A stretch of 64,000 nt of DNA from Gelidibacter sediminis. GTDB lineage: Bacteria > Bacteroidota > Bacteroidia > Flavobacteriales > Flavobacteriaceae. Location of the stretch: contig NZ_SOBW01000007.1 of the NCBI RefSeq assembly GCF_004364975.1, forward strand, positions 558,001 through 622,000, in the 5' to 3' direction. Shown here in pieces: positions 33,838 to 43,084 of the stretch. Position 1 is the stretch's first letter; each line of letters opens with the position of its first letter. A model generated the notes under the pieces. It was given only the letters and a program-made list of their open reading frames with translations. It was not told where the DNA came from and ran no database searches. Made by a program: the position numbers and the translations under genes.

Positions 33838-34755
33838 TTAATTTGAAGAAGATCTAAAATAATAGGTGGCATCCTTCGGAACAGCAGCCACACTAGTGTG
33901 TTTATGATTTTTATAACGCGACCGATCCTCTTCTGGTGCATCTGGAAAATGATATGTTCCGATAACTTCCGTTTTAACCAGATTCCAGCCTGCTTTAAAA
34001 TTTAAGTCATAAATCACATTAGTTGCTACTATTAACGGGGTCCCCGTATTACTTAAATCGCCTTTCCAATCTTCATTAGCTTTTATCCCGCAGTCTTTTT
34101 CCGCGTAAACCCATGACAATAGGTACCCTTCATCACCAAAATATAAATTTCCAGAGGTTAATTAATTCGAGGACACTTTCTCGGAATTCCCTGCCGTTAG
34201 CGCACCGATTTTTTGATCATTTTGGTACACTAACAGATATGAGTTGAGTTTAAACCCCGCCTCTCCGTTAGTGTATTGATAGACATCTGGATTGTGGATA
34301 TCATAAAAGATATTGCTGTTTTTGAAGTTATTCAAGGGTTTTAAATCTGGTATCTTTTCCGACGGATTCAGCACTATTGTTGCATCGGCTTCTATGACCA
34401 ACCTTAACATTCTTGACCTTATTTGTTCTTACATCGTAGCCATGATTGAACACAAGGTCTGCAACTCCAAGGTTCCAGTTTGCCATTTTTTTATTGTTAG
34501 TGCTAGATAACACGTTGTTTTTTACAGTGACAACATTGTCTATCTTACTTTTATCAGTCTTAATTATATCCTTCTCCATTCTTTTTTGTTGAGCTTCAGC
34601 TTGCTGCATCACCTCATCAAGATTGATACATTCCATCAGACTATCGCGCATTCTGGTTACCTTATCTATCATTTTTGTTGCTCCGGAGTTTGCCCGATAG
34701 TGGCATGTCCTAGGATGAGCATCAACAGGACGAGAATTTGATTATACGGCTTCAT
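33838..34755 (-). pseudogene. Decayed gene for a secreted protein (two frameshifts and a nonsense codon)
   Basis: Reading the minus strand from the ATG at 34755 gives a signal peptide (MKPYNQILVLLMLILGHATI) that hits TGA after PEQQK. Adding one A to the A run near 34671-34675 continues it into MIDKVTRMRDSLMECINLDE. A second shift near 34400 (removing one G of GGTTGGTC) joins it to VIEADATIVLNPSEKIPDLK. That frame meets an in-frame TAA near 34162, after EKVSSN, and then continues in the same frame to a natural end at 33838. Restored, it would be about 300 residues. I do not recognise the family. The end (DLNFKAGWNLVKTEV) resembles part of the intact upstream neighbour (NLHLEPGFNFIEYKI), so it may be a degraded paralogue. 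Sequencing error cannot be excluded but three lesions make that unlikely. Confidence 0.7.
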
Positions 34756-34767
34756 TAACATCTAATT

Positions 34768-35490
34768 TTAAAAATATTTGCCAATCCACTTTGCATTAGG
34801 CGCGGTAGACTGAGATGAAGACACTGCTATTTTAGTAGGCTTCTTAATTTTATCAAACGAATTTTCTTCATACATACTTGGAATGCTGTGCTCCTCCACA
34901 CTTTCAATTTTATATTCAATAAAATTAAAGCCCGGTTCTAAATGTAAATTATAACTATAGGTGGTTACTAGAGCATCATCGTCAGTATAGGTGATTGTGG
35001 CAGTACAATCTCCTTGATAGTTGAACTCAGATTCCATATACACGAGCTCAAAATAGGATCCCAAAACTGCGTCAACATCACCGTAGGACTCGAGCCACGG
35101 CACCAAATTTTCATCGGTAACCATAAATAACAGACCGGCATATGGATTGTCTTTTGAGCGTAAGGATATATAACCGCCAGGAGCAGCTTTTATGTTTTCA
35201 TCCTCAGAGAGGATATTATAACTATTATCGCATTTAGAAAATAAGGTAAAAGCAGCGTCATTCATAAAATTTGTCGTCACCTCTTCAGAGAGAAAATTTA
35301 AATCATTAGGGAAATTAAAATGTAGTTCTCCTGTATTAGAAATGGTACCAATTGAAACAGGTTGCTCCATACCAAAAGAGAAAAGCACCAAATCCATGGC
35401 ACTCAAGGTGTGATTATCTACTTTAGCAAGCGGCTGTGCCACACTAATTTGTATCGAAAATAAGGCCAAAAGTAAAAGTGTATTTTTCAT
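34768..35490 (-). CDS. Secreted protein of unknown function
   Basis: A 240-residue protein with a clear signal peptide (MKNTLLLLALFSIQISVAQ). I do not recognise the family. The mature part is acidic and rich in Asp, Ser and Tyr, with many predicted short strands and only one Cys pair candidate. A segment near 178-192 (NLHLEPGFNFIEYKI) resembles the end of the neighbouring decayed gene. It lies 12 bp upstream of that pseudogene in the same direction and downstream of another decayed fragment, so it may be the one intact member of a shrinking cluster. No function is proposed. Confidence 0.65.
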   Translation of the reverse strand: MKNTLLLLALFSIQISVAQPLAKVDNHTLSAMDLVLFSFGMEQPVSIGTISNTGELHFNFPNDLNFLSEEVTTNFMNDAAFTLFSKCDNSYNILSEDENIKAAPGGYISLRSKDNPYAGLLFMVTDENLVPWLESYGDVDAVLGSYFELVYMESEFNYQGDCTATITYTDDDALVTTYSYNLHLEPGFNFIEYKIESVEEHSIPSMYEENSFDKIKKPTKIAVSSSQSTAPNAKWIGKYF

Positions 35491-35535
35491 GGTTTCTCTA
35501 TTTTTAAGCGTTAGTATATCATTTTTTCTTCATGG

Positions 35536-35863
35536 TTATTTATTATATGCTTTAAAACCATTCAAATCATTACTATTTAGGGAGTTCCACAGTTGATCCA
35601 CATCCATTGCTTTCCCTTCTAAGGTGACATAGAAGCGATTATCATACAGAAACCTAATTCAATATAAATAGTTTTATAATACGGGGGCCAATCTGATCTG
35701 CGAGAACCTGAGTCCTTAATATAATTAAAAACCCGATGGTTCTTTAGCAAGGATATTCAATTGATACGATTCACACCATTTCGAATACAATTCTTTTATA
35801 TCTTGACTGAAATTAACAACAAAATCCGCACTCGTGTACAACCCTATAATAATGAAAACTAAT
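35536..35863 (-). pseudogene. Decayed gene fragment, minus strand
   Basis: No long frame is open here, but the minus strand keeps protein-like text across three frames. One frame reads YTSADFVVNFSQDIKELYSK then WCESYQLNILAKEPSG. The next reads NYIKDSGSRRSDWPPYYKTI. The last reads FLYDNRFYVTLEGKAMDVDQ then LWNSLNSNDLNGFKAYNK, ending at TAA (35536-35538). The switches fall near 35731 and 35668. I do not recognise the family. The 5' limit is uncertain. It accounts for most of the otherwise gene-free stretch 35491-35982. Confidence 0.6.
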
Positions 35864-35982
35864 CAGTTAACATGTAAATATACTGTAAAACACGATTATA
35901 TTTAATTGAGATTTTTGAAAAAAAGTAGAACTATAGATGTTACGCGCCTTGAACTCTAATTTTTGACGATTGAAACTTTAAC

Positions 35983-36732
35983 TTACGCCAAAATTTCATA
36001 CAAAATGGGCTTACTCGGGCTTGCATCATTCTCAAATGGTGCAATTTGCAGATTTAACATATAGTTACCATCTTTAATCTTATTCCTTACATAGATAAAT
36101 TCTGTAATGGTGCAGTGCATGCGGCGCTCTCCATCAAAATTCCAAAAGGCCTTATGTGCCAGTAATTTGCCGCCGTCATGCTCTCTATCTACACTAGGTA
36201 AATCAATCAACACATGTTGAATGCCTTGTTCCCTGATAAAAACCATGGCTTCTTCGGTTAAATAAGCCCAGTTGGTTTCAGAATAGTGCCGATTCTTCTT
36301 GTCTTTTGTATTTGGCATTGTCCTAATTACGAGTGCTTCCGGTTTTTTATCTTTAAGCAAGGCTTCAATTTGCTTTTTAGAAATGATGGTGTCCTTCATA
36401 TAATTTTCAGGGGCCACTGAAATCAACTCTGCAGTAAAGAAAAACTGTTTTAAATTTTTATTGATGGAATGAAATTCTTCGGTAATGTGCCCAATACATT
36501 CTGTATGCGTGCCGTGTGCATGCGGATTGAAGTAAATATCATTAAAATTAACATCAGCCCCAGCTTTGACGCTCCCAATAAAATCTTTAGTTTTTACAGG
36601 CTCAATTTTGGGCTCGGAAATATACCAAGCATTGACATTGCGCTTTGAAGCACGCAATGGAATGGAGATGTCAAGCGGATTTGAAAGGTCTATTTGAAGT
36701 TTTCCCGAATTATGTTCAATAGTTGTTATCAA
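35983..36732 (-). CDS. Cyclase family protein (kynurenine formamidase-like hydrolase)
   Basis: A 249-residue protein of the cyclase/KynB superfamily. The metal-binding signature is seen as NPHAHGTHTECIGHI (near 67-81), with the family's H-x-G-T-H-x-(D/E)-x-x-x-H pattern. A later His/Asp pair lies in LIDLPSVDREHDGG near 176-189. Family members are metal-dependent amide or formamide hydrolases. Unlike classical KynB it opens with a short N-terminal extension, so kynurenine formamidase activity is only one possibility. It overlaps the upstream HemW gene by 4 bp and is probably translated from the same mRNA. Confidence 0.83.
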   Translation of the reverse strand: MITTIEHNSGKLQIDLSNPLDISIPLRASKRNVNAWYISEPKIEPVKTKDFIGSVKAGADVNFNDIYFNPHAHGTHTECIGHITEEFHSINKNLKQFFFTAELISVAPENYMKDTIISKKQIEALLKDKKPEALVIRTMPNTKDKKNRHYSETNWAYLTEEAMVFIREQGIQHVLIDLPSVDREHDGGKLLAHKAFWNFDGERRMHCTITEFIYVRNKIKDGNYMLNLQIAPFENDASPSKPILYEILA

Positions 36733-37874
36733 GATGTATTAATTTTAAAAAGATCAGAAGCGATACCGTCACTCAAGAATTTACCTTTTTTGGTGACCAG
36801 TAATTTGCCATCATCAAGATACAATAAATGTTCAAGAATGTGTTTTTGAGATTGTTCTAAAAGGTACTTTTTATACTCAATTCCGAACTCTTTTTCCACT
36901 TTTTCGATGGAAACGCCCCATATAGTGCGCAGTCCGGTCATTACATATTCGTTGTACTTATCAGTGATTGAAAGCGTTTCAATCTCCAGCGGCAATATGT
37001 TTTCATCCAAAGATTTGATGTATTTGATGTTGTTTCGAACGTTCCAACCGCGGTGTTTACCATCAAAAGAATGGGCAGAAGGACCAACACCTAAATATGG
37101 TTTCCCTTGCCAATACGCTGAATTGTTTCTACTGAAATAGTCCGATTTTCCAAAATTAGAAAGTTCATAATGGATAAACCCTACTGACTCCAATTTCTCT
37201 ATTAGGAGGTAGAATTGCTCTTGGGCTTGGTCGTCATCAACATTTTTAATGATGCCTTTTTTTATGAAGGTGTCCAAAGCGGTTTTTGGCTCTACCGTTA
37301 AGGCATAACTGGAAATATGCGGAATATTGAATGCCAATGCAGTTTCTATGTTTTGAAGCCAACGTTCATTGGTCAGTCCTGGAATTCCGTATATTAAATC
37401 GACGGAGATATTATCAAAATGTAGCGTCGCTTCCTCTAGACATTTTTGAGCTTCTTCGGCATTGTGCGCGCGATTCATCAGTTTCAAATCTTCTTCAAAA
37501 AAGGACTGGATGCCGATGGAGAGACGGTTTATGCCGATACTTTTATACTGTTCAAATATAGATTTTGAAGTGCTATCAAATAAATCGTCCGGATTGGCTT
37601 CAAGTGTTATTTCAGGATTTGCGGTAACTTCATAATGCTTATACACTTCTTCAATCAACAATCTTAACTCTTCAATCGACAATAACGAAGGGGTTCCGCC
37701 ACCAAAATAAATAGTTTGAATGACCTGGTTTTTAAATTCGTCTTTGCGCAATTCCAACTCTTTAACTAAGGCCCCAACTAATTCATCCTTCTTTTTTAAT
37801 GAGGTTGAAAAATGAAAGTCGCAGTAGTGACAGGCTTGTTTGCAAAATGGGATGTGAATGTAAATTCCGGACAT
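36729..37874 (-). CDS. hemW: Radical SAM heme chaperone HemW (coproporphyrinogen III oxidase-like)
   Basis: A 381-residue radical SAM protein. The [4Fe-4S] cluster motif is CKQACHYC (Cys11, Cys15, Cys18), followed by YFGGGTPSLL near 55-64 and the HemW_C-like end. The family was long annotated as oxygen-independent coproporphyrinogen oxidase, but HemW inserts heme into respiratory enzymes. The motif lacks the extra Cys of true HemN (CxxxCxxCxC), since the residue after the third Cys is Asp-Phe. It is first in a two-gene overlap with the cyclase gene. Upstream lie tandem repeats (37882-37910 and 37981-38038) and ruvC. Confidence 0.9.
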   Translation of the reverse strand: MSGIYIHIPFCKQACHYCDFHFSTSLKKKDELVGALVKELELRKDEFKNQVIQTIYFGGGTPSLLSIEELRLLIEEVYKHYEVTANPEITLEANPDDLFDSTSKSIFEQYKSIGINRLSIGIQSFFEEDLKLMNRAHNAEEAQKCLEEATLHFDNISVDLIYGIPGLTNERWLQNIETALAFNIPHISSYALTVEPKTALDTFIKKGIIKNVDDDQAQEQFYLLIEKLESVGFIHYELSNFGKSDYFSRNNSAYWQGKPYLGVGPSAHSFDGKHRGWNVRNNIKYIKSLDENILPLEIETLSITDKYNEYVMTGLRTIWGVSIEKVEKEFGIEYKKYLLEQSQKHILEHLLYLDDGKLLVTKKGKFLSDGIASDLFKINTS

Positions 37875-37881
37875 TTATGTT

Positions 37882-37910
37882 GAATAACGAATAACGAATA
37901 ACGAATAACG
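37882..37910. repeat. Tandem heptamer GAATAAC, four copies
   Basis: Four exact copies of GAATAAC in a row, immediately upstream of the hemW start codon. The same 7-bp period is seen in the ATTGTTG array near 33284. Confidence 0.9.
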
Positions 37911-37980
37911 AAAATAAAAAAATGCATTCAGAACAACCTCTAGAGCGGCCTCAAACTTTTAAAAACATATCAACCTAAAG

Positions 37981-38038
37981 CAATAGAAACCTGAAACAAT
38001 AGAAACCTGAAACTAAAAAACCCGAAACAACAGAAACC
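37981..38038. repeat. Tandem 16-bp repeat CAATAGAAACCTGAAA with degenerate copies
   Basis: Two exact copies (37981-37996 and 37997-38012) are followed by degenerate units reading CCCGAAACAACAGAAACC, ending just after the ruvC stop codon. Confidence 0.85.
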
Positions 38039-38040
38039 AC

Positions 38041-38595
38041 CTATTTCTTAACCCTACTCTCGTTCTGTTTTACAAACGCATCCCATCCCGTATAACTCTT
38101 CCCAATCTCCACACGACCTTCGTTATAATGATGGCAAACGGCTGCAGCCAATCCATCAGTAGCATCAAGATTTTTAGGCAAGGTTTTTAATTGGAGGACA
38201 CTTTGGAGCATTTTTGCGACTTGCTCTTTACTGGCATTCCCACTTCCGGTAATGGCCATCTTAATTTTTTTTGGAGAATACTCGGTAATGGGTATTTCCC
38301 TACTTAAACCGGCTGCCATGGCAACGCCTTGCGCCCGACCAAGCTTGAGCATACTTTGTACATTCTTTCCAAAAAAAGGGGCTTCAATGGCAATTTCATC
38401 AGGATGATGCGTGTCTATAAGTTCTATGGTGCGCTCAAAAATAAGCTTAAGCTTTAGATAATGATCATCATATTTTTTGAGATCAAGTTCATTCATCTGA
38501 AGGAAAGTCATGGTTTTACCCACCACTTTTATAAGCCCGAAACCCATAATTGTTGTTCCAGGGTCAATCCCTAAAATAATTCGTTCTTTACTCAT
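38041..38595 (-). CDS. ruvC: Crossover junction endodeoxyribonuclease RuvC
   Basis: This 184-residue Holliday junction resolvase cleaves four-way junctions with RuvAB. The four acidic residues of the RNase H-like fold are visible: Asp11 in GIDPGT, Glu71 in AIEAPFF, and Asp144 and Asp147 in [14 protein letters not shown]. The spacing agrees with E. coli RuvC (7, 66, 138, 141). The ATG immediately follows the stop of the upstream beta-barrel gene with no spacer, so they are probably co-transcribed. A tandem repeat lies between its stop and hemW. Confidence 0.95.
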   Translation of the reverse strand: MSKERIILGIDPGTTIMGFGLIKVVGKTMTFLQMNELDLKKYDDHYLKLKLIFERTIELIDTHHPDEIAIEAPFFGKNVQSMLKLGRAQGVAMAAGLSREIPITEYSPKKIKMAITGSGNASKEQVAKMLQSVLQLKTLPKNLDATDGLAAAVCHHYNEGRVEIGKSYTGWDAFVKQNESRVKK

Positions 38596-39237
38596 TTAAT
38601 AACAATAGTTGCATCCGCTCAAAGATAGGGATACCCCAACTGCCACATACATTAAATCGCCATTAAATGAATATCCGTCAACAACGGGATCATATTTCCT
38701 TTTTCCAGAAAGCGACAACGCATAAGATCCGTCAATAAAGACGGATAATGATTCTGACAGTCTATAATGCACTTCCAAACCACCCAAAAAGTTTGGATAG
38801 GCATAGGTATTGTTGGTATCAGCACCTAATGGAGCTGTCATCGTTACCCCAGGCCCTGCATGCCCTACAACACCTATGGGCGCAGGTAAAAAAGTAAACA
38901 CATCTTTAAAATCGTAGACCAATTGTGCATTGATACGTGTATAATTCAACTTGAAATCCTTAGATCCCTCAGCAGATTTCGATCGATTATAACCTAAATC
39001 GAGCTTAGCCCCAAAGTTTTCAGAAAACATATGTTGTACACCTATATTTATTGATGGAAAGTTGACATATTCTGAGTAATATTCGTCATCGTCCACCACA
39101 TCAATAGGATTGTTAAATCCCAAACTCACCTGAAGCTTCCATTGTTCAACATCCCTCTGAGCCACACATAAAGATGTGGTCATTAGGGAGAGCAATAAGA
39201 GCCAAACTAAGTTTTGTGTTTTAAAATAAGTCGCCAT
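38596..39237 (-). CDS. Outer membrane beta-barrel-like protein
   Basis: A 213-residue exported protein with a signal peptide (about 1-26, ending CVAQ). The mature part is a series of alternating amphipathic strands with Gly/Tyr/Asn turns, as in OmpA/OmpW-like porin-fold proteins of Bacteroidetes (PF13568-like), for example LGYNRSKSAEGSKDF and VHYRLSESLSVFIDGSYAL. It ends in SLSLSGCNYCY, with two Cys in the last five residues, an unusual feature for a barrel. It precedes ruvC with no spacer. A specific function cannot be inferred. Confidence 0.7.
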   Translation of the reverse strand: MATYFKTQNLVWLLLLSLMTTSLCVAQRDVEQWKLQVSLGFNNPIDVVDDDEYYSEYVNFPSINIGVQHMFSENFGAKLDLGYNRSKSAEGSKDFKLNYTRINAQLVYDFKDVFTFLPAPIGVVGHAGPGVTMTAPLGADTNNTYAYPNFLGGLEVHYRLSESLSVFIDGSYALSLSGKRKYDPVVDGYSFNGDLMYVAVGVSLSLSGCNYCY

Positions 39238-39264
39238 AAGCTAAATATCATTTAATTTGTAACC

Positions 39265-40233
39265 ATGTTAACAGCTATCTCCTACAAATCTAAGCAATTC
39301 TCACTTGTACTTATAAAAATAGGAATAGTTGTTAGTGCATTTTATCTCATATACAATAAATTATTTCAGCATAGCGATTTTCATTTTGCCGATCTCTTAA
39401 TCATTTTGACCAAGTTTAGCGCAATTTCATTTGACGCTGTACTTTTTTTAATGGTTTTAAGCTGTTTTAACTGGTTTTTAGAAATATTAAAATGGCGTCA
39501 TCTGGTCACTGCAATTACTAAAATCACCTTTAAAAAAGCAAAATCACAAACTTTGGGTGCGTTTACAGCCTCATTAATAACCCCAAATCGGATAGGCGAA
39601 TACGGTGCAAAGGCGCTATATTATCACCCTTCACTTCGCAAAGAAATCATGCTTTTAAACTTGCTTGGTAACACAGCCCAAATGGCTGCCACTACCATTT
39701 TTGGTGGCATTGGAATGATCTATTTCAGCCTTCATTTTAATCCTGAATTTAATTATGATAAAATCATACTTTGGTTTTCAGCAATTATCCTGGGGTCTGT
39801 CTTGCTGTGGTTTATTGTAACGTCCACTATGTTTGGAAAATATAAAAAATCGCTAAAAAAACTAATAAAATTCATAAAGACCATTCCAAAAGAAATAACT
39901 GTGAAGACGGTTATGTATTCTGCATTCCGCTACCTCGTTTTTTCGCATCAATTCTATATAATACTGCTCATGTTTGATATTAATACACCCTATAGTCATG
40001 CTATGGCCGCCATATCAACCATGTATCTATTGTCTTCTATAATACCTTCTATTTTTATTTTTGATGTGGTCATTAAAGGTGGTATTGCTATTTACATATT
40101 TGGATTACTTGGCATTTCTCAACCCATAGTTTTCGCTATTGTCACCTTAATGTGGGTGTTAAATGTGGTGTTGCCGAGCATTATAGGAAGTTACTACGTA
40201 TTGCAATTTAAACTACCAAATACTGAAACATGA
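39265..40233 (+). CDS. Flippase-like integral membrane protein (LPG synthase TM/UPF0104 family)
   Basis: A 322-residue protein with about seven or eight predicted membrane segments, of the lysylphosphatidylglycerol synthase TM/UPF0104 family. Recognisable family text is FTASLITPNRIGEYGAKALY near 93-112, matching the family's 'l.tPgr.GE..ka' region. The MprF catalytic domain is absent, so it is the stand-alone form often found beside glycosyltransferases. It ends with a 4-bp overlap into a GT2 gene, suggesting joint work on lipid-linked sugars (inference). It diverges from the outer membrane protein gene. Confidence 0.82.
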   Translation: MLTAISYKSKQFSLVLIKIGIVVSAFYLIYNKLFQHSDFHFADLLIILTKFSAISFDAVLFLMVLSCFNWFLEILKWRHLVTAITKITFKKAKSQTLGAFTASLITPNRIGEYGAKALYYHPSLRKEIMLLNLLGNTAQMAATTIFGGIGMIYFSLHFNPEFNYDKIILWFSAIILGSVLLWFIVTSTMFGKYKKSLKKLIKFIKTIPKEITVKTVMYSAFRYLVFSHQFYIILLMFDINTPYSHAMAAISTMYLLSSIIPSIFIFDVVIKGGIAIYIFGLLGISQPIVFAIVTLMWVLNVVLPSIIGSYYVLQFKLPNTET

Positions 40234-41351
40234 TGGCAATTATCATTACCATTACCGTACTCTATGTCCTGTTGATTGGAAGTTTGTGCTGGGGATTTGA
40301 GCGCGTAACATCTTTTGTACCAAGCTCTGTTAAGGCAAAAACGCGCTTTACCATCATTGTTCCGTTCAGAAATGAAGCCCAAAATATTCCCTTGCTTTTG
40401 GCATCTATTTCTTGTCTTGACTACCCTAAGGCTATGTTTGAGGTGATTCTGGTAGATGATGATTCTACGGATGACTCTCGGAATAATATTGAAGATTTTG
40501 TAGAGTCTCAAGGAAACATCCAAGTTATTAGAACCACGCGCAGCACAACCTCTCCAAAAAAAGATGCGATTACTTTAGCCATATCATTAGCCACAACGGA
40601 TTGGATCATTACCACAGATGCTGATTGTGTACTTCCCAAACAATGGCTAAAGTGTTTTGATGCTTACATTCAAGAACATGATGCCGCCCTTATTGCTGCA
40701 CCTGTTTCTTACGATGGTGTCCACGGATTTTTACAGAATTTTCAATTGTTGGATGTGTTGAGTTTACAAGGTGCCACTATTGGTGGTTTCGGGATTAAAA
40801 AACCGTTCTTATGTAATGGTGCTAATTTGGCTTATACCAAACACTTATTTAATGAAGTTAATGGTTTTGAAGGTAATTCAGAAGTGGCGAGTGGCGACGA
40901 TGTCTTTCTATTGGAAAAAGCAAGCGCAAGCACTCCGCATCAAGTGCATTATTTAAAAAGCAAACACGCTATAGTGACTACTAAAGCGTTAAATTCTATA
41001 TCAGCACTGGTCAATCAGCGGGTGCGATGGGCTGCAAAATCGAGTGCCTATAAAAAGCTGTTCGGGAAACTTGCAGGAAGTCTTGTCTTTGCTCAAAACG
41101 CACTCGTGATAACGTGTCTTTGCTTGACCCTGTTTGGCGTGCTAAGTGCACACCTCCTTTTGTATGTGTTTCTAATCAAGACAGGTATTGATTTTGTACA
41201 TATTTATAAATCGGCAGCATTTTTCAATCAATCAAAACACCTCAAGCATTATGCATTAGCGGCATTTATTTATCCTTTTTTTAGTGTGTATGTAGTGGTA
41301 ATTGCTGTATTTATAGGGTATCATTGGAAAGACAGAAGCTACCAAAAATAA
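40230..41351 (+). CDS. Family 2 glycosyltransferase (membrane-bound)
   Basis: A 373-residue GT-A fold glycosyltransferase with an N-terminal membrane segment (about 3-21) and two or three near the C-terminus (about 285-365). Catalytic motifs are DDDST at 76-80, the DAD metal site at 130-132, GDD at 222-224 and QRVRW at 263-267; the QxxRW motif is typical of processive GT2 enzymes. It overlaps the upstream flippase-like gene by 4 bp (ATGA). The sugar and acceptor cannot be read. A C-terminal membrane region of this sort fits synthesis of an envelope glycolipid or polysaccharide. Confidence 0.88.
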   Translation: MMAIIITITVLYVLLIGSLCWGFERVTSFVPSSVKAKTRFTIIVPFRNEAQNIPLLLASISCLDYPKAMFEVILVDDDSTDDSRNNIEDFVESQGNIQVIRTTRSTTSPKKDAITLAISLATTDWIITTDADCVLPKQWLKCFDAYIQEHDAALIAAPVSYDGVHGFLQNFQLLDVLSLQGATIGGFGIKKPFLCNGANLAYTKHLFNEVNGFEGNSEVASGDDVFLLEKASASTPHQVHYLKSKHAIVTTKALNSISALVNQRVRWAAKSSAYKKLFGKLAGSLVFAQNALVITCLCLTLFGVLSAHLLLYVFLIKTGIDFVHIYKSAAFFNQSKHLKHYALAAFIYPFFSVYVVVIAVFIGYHWKDRSYQK

Positions 41352-41364
41352 CGGTTAGAAAAGA

Positions 41365-41838
41365 CTAATTGATATTGACAATAACGGGTAAACTGAATTC
41401 TGTTGCCACTTGCTGACTACGTTTAATGGCTGGATAAATTTTAGGAAGCGAATCAAAACTGTGTCTTAAAATGCTGTCCAATTCCGGAATCTGCGCTTGC
41501 GTCATCGAGTCCATATCAATGTTTTTGATTGAAAACTTCCCTTTTTTATCAATATGAATCTTTAAAACGACGGTATCTGAAACATCATCAGTGACTATGA
41601 TTTTTTGATTCCCTAAATGTGATGCCAATAAATTATGGAGATAATTCTCAAAGCAGACTTTCTTTTCTTGGTTGGTGGTGGCGCCCTCACAATCAGCAAA
41701 GGTTGGATAGTCATCCACATCATTCCAGTTGATGGCCTGGATTTCTTCTTCAAGAAGTTGTTCTGTCGATACTTTTTTAGATTGAAAATAATCGCAAGAC
41801 GTCAGTAAGATAAGGAAAACAAGTAAAAATGGCTTCAT
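41365..41838 (-). CDS. TonB C-terminal-like lipoprotein
   Basis: A 157-residue protein with a lipoprotein signal (lipobox LTSC, Cys15). The mature part resembles a TonB C-terminal-like unit: DYPTFADCEGATTNQEKKVC, then LKIHIDKKGKFSIKNI and a final strand. This is the same layout as the two repeats in the M56 protein at 43085-45391 (E-G-C-x..C then a strand with I.K.GK). A mature lipoprotein with this fold is unusual, since true TonB is anchored in the inner membrane. The function is unknown. It is separated from the TPR gene by 98 bp in the same direction. Confidence 0.7.
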   Translation of the reverse strand: MKPFLLVFLILLTSCDYFQSKKVSTEQLLEEEIQAINWNDVDDYPTFADCEGATTNQEKKVCFENYLHNLLASHLGNQKIIVTDDVSDTVVLKIHIDKKGKFSIKNIDMDSMTQAQIPELDSILRHSFDSLPKIYPAIKRSQQVATEFSLPVIVNIN

Positions 41839-41936
41839 TTAATAATGTAACTGAAGCTGAAAAATACAATTTTTTTGGCGAATTGTTTCACTTCGGAGAG
41901 TTCTGTTATACAATTTCTATGAAGAGGTATTTATGG

Positions 41937-43073
41937 CTATTCGGATTTCATAAATTTTTCCTCCTTCAACTCTCGTAATCGTCGGTCTGCAAAGTAAACA
42001 AACATGCTTTTTGGGAACTTTTCTTTAAAAACCTCATAAGCCTTTATTTTAGAATCGGCGTCAGCATAATATTCATCTTTTGTCCGCGCCAGAAAGAACT
42101 GCGCCCGCTCATCTTTTGGGTTTTCCTTGACGGCGATTTGTAAGGCTGCGATGCCTTCTTTATATTTTTTCTGCTGATTTAATACTGTTGCCAACTTTGT
42201 ATACTCAACATTTAATGGCTGATCCATAATGTCCAAAGCCTTAGTGAGCCATTCTTCTGCGGAAGCGAAATCATTAATTTTTTCATATAATTGACCCAAA
42301 ATATAAAGATTTGTTGCATTCTTGGGGTCAAAATTCACGGCACGCTTGGCATGGACAATGGCTTTTACATACGCCATTTGTTCAGCATAGCAAAAGCTCA
42401 ATTTTTCGTGGATAAATTGGGAATTCTCACCCAATTCCAAAAGTTTTTCAAACCCTTGTGACGCAGTCTTGTAATCTTGTTTCCAATAGTAATTCAGGGC
42501 TTTTAGGTTTATCAACTCTGTATTATTCTCATAACTCTCCAAACCAATGTTAATATATTTTAAAGAAGCCTCATGGTTGCGCTTTACCAAAAATTGTTTG
42601 GCTATTTTATAAATGGCCTTCTGATGGGTGGGATCAAGTAGAAAAGCAGATTGAAACCTACTCATAGCCGTTGAATCTCCTTGTTGTTCTAAAAGCAATC
42701 CAAGTTCATAATGGTAATTAGGGTTTTTAGCATCCTGAGATACCAACTCATTTAACAAGGTCTCTGCGGCTTTTATTTTCTTGCTCCTAGCGAGTAGCTT
42801 TGCATAATCATATTTAAGAAGTGCATCCTCAGGAAATGCCTGTGATGCACGTTCATAATTATTTAAAGCTTCGTCGTAATTACCAAGCGCCATGTAGGCT
42901 TTGGCCAATTTTTCATAGACTTGCTCTTGCTGCTCAAATGATTTAAAAACGGTTATAGCCTGCGCATAGTTGCCATGGGCATACAAACTGTCCGCGCGTT
43001 TTAAGCTGGCGTCCTGCGCCTGTATAGACCATGTGAGAAGCGCCACAATTAAAAGCCTAAGGGATTTGGGCAT
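41937..43073 (-). CDS. Tetratricopeptide repeat protein, exported
   Basis: A 378-residue protein with a signal peptide (about 1-20, ending SIQAQ) and eight or more TPR units from about 25 to the end, with repeated A..l...g....A....~.A features (for example YEKLAKAYMALGNYDEALNN). TPRs mediate protein binding. It starts 11 bp after the M56/TonB_C gene stop in the same direction, so it is probably part of the blaI-M56-TPR operon. It may help present or sense a periplasmic ligand for that system (inference). No enzymatic domain is seen. Confidence 0.85.
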   Translation of the reverse strand: MPKSLRLLIVALLTWSIQAQDASLKRADSLYAHGNYAQAITVFKSFEQQEQVYEKLAKAYMALGNYDEALNNYERASQAFPEDALLKYDYAKLLARSKKIKAAETLLNELVSQDAKNPNYHYELGLLLEQQGDSTAMSRFQSAFLLDPTHQKAIYKIAKQFLVKRNHEASLKYINIGLESYENNTELINLKALNYYWKQDYKTASQGFEKLLELGENSQFIHEKLSFCYAEQMAYVKAIVHAKRAVNFDPKNATNLYILGQLYEKINDFASAEEWLTKALDIMDQPLNVEYTKLATVLNQQKKYKEGIAALQIAVKENPKDERAQFFLARTKDEYYADADSKIKAYEVFKEKFPKSMFVYFADRRLRELKEEKFMKSE

Positions 43074-43084
43074 AGTGGAATGAT

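Noticed and set aside
37865-38040. CRISPR array
   Set aside because: The repeats are 7 and 16 bp with no spacers, so they are simple tandem repeats.
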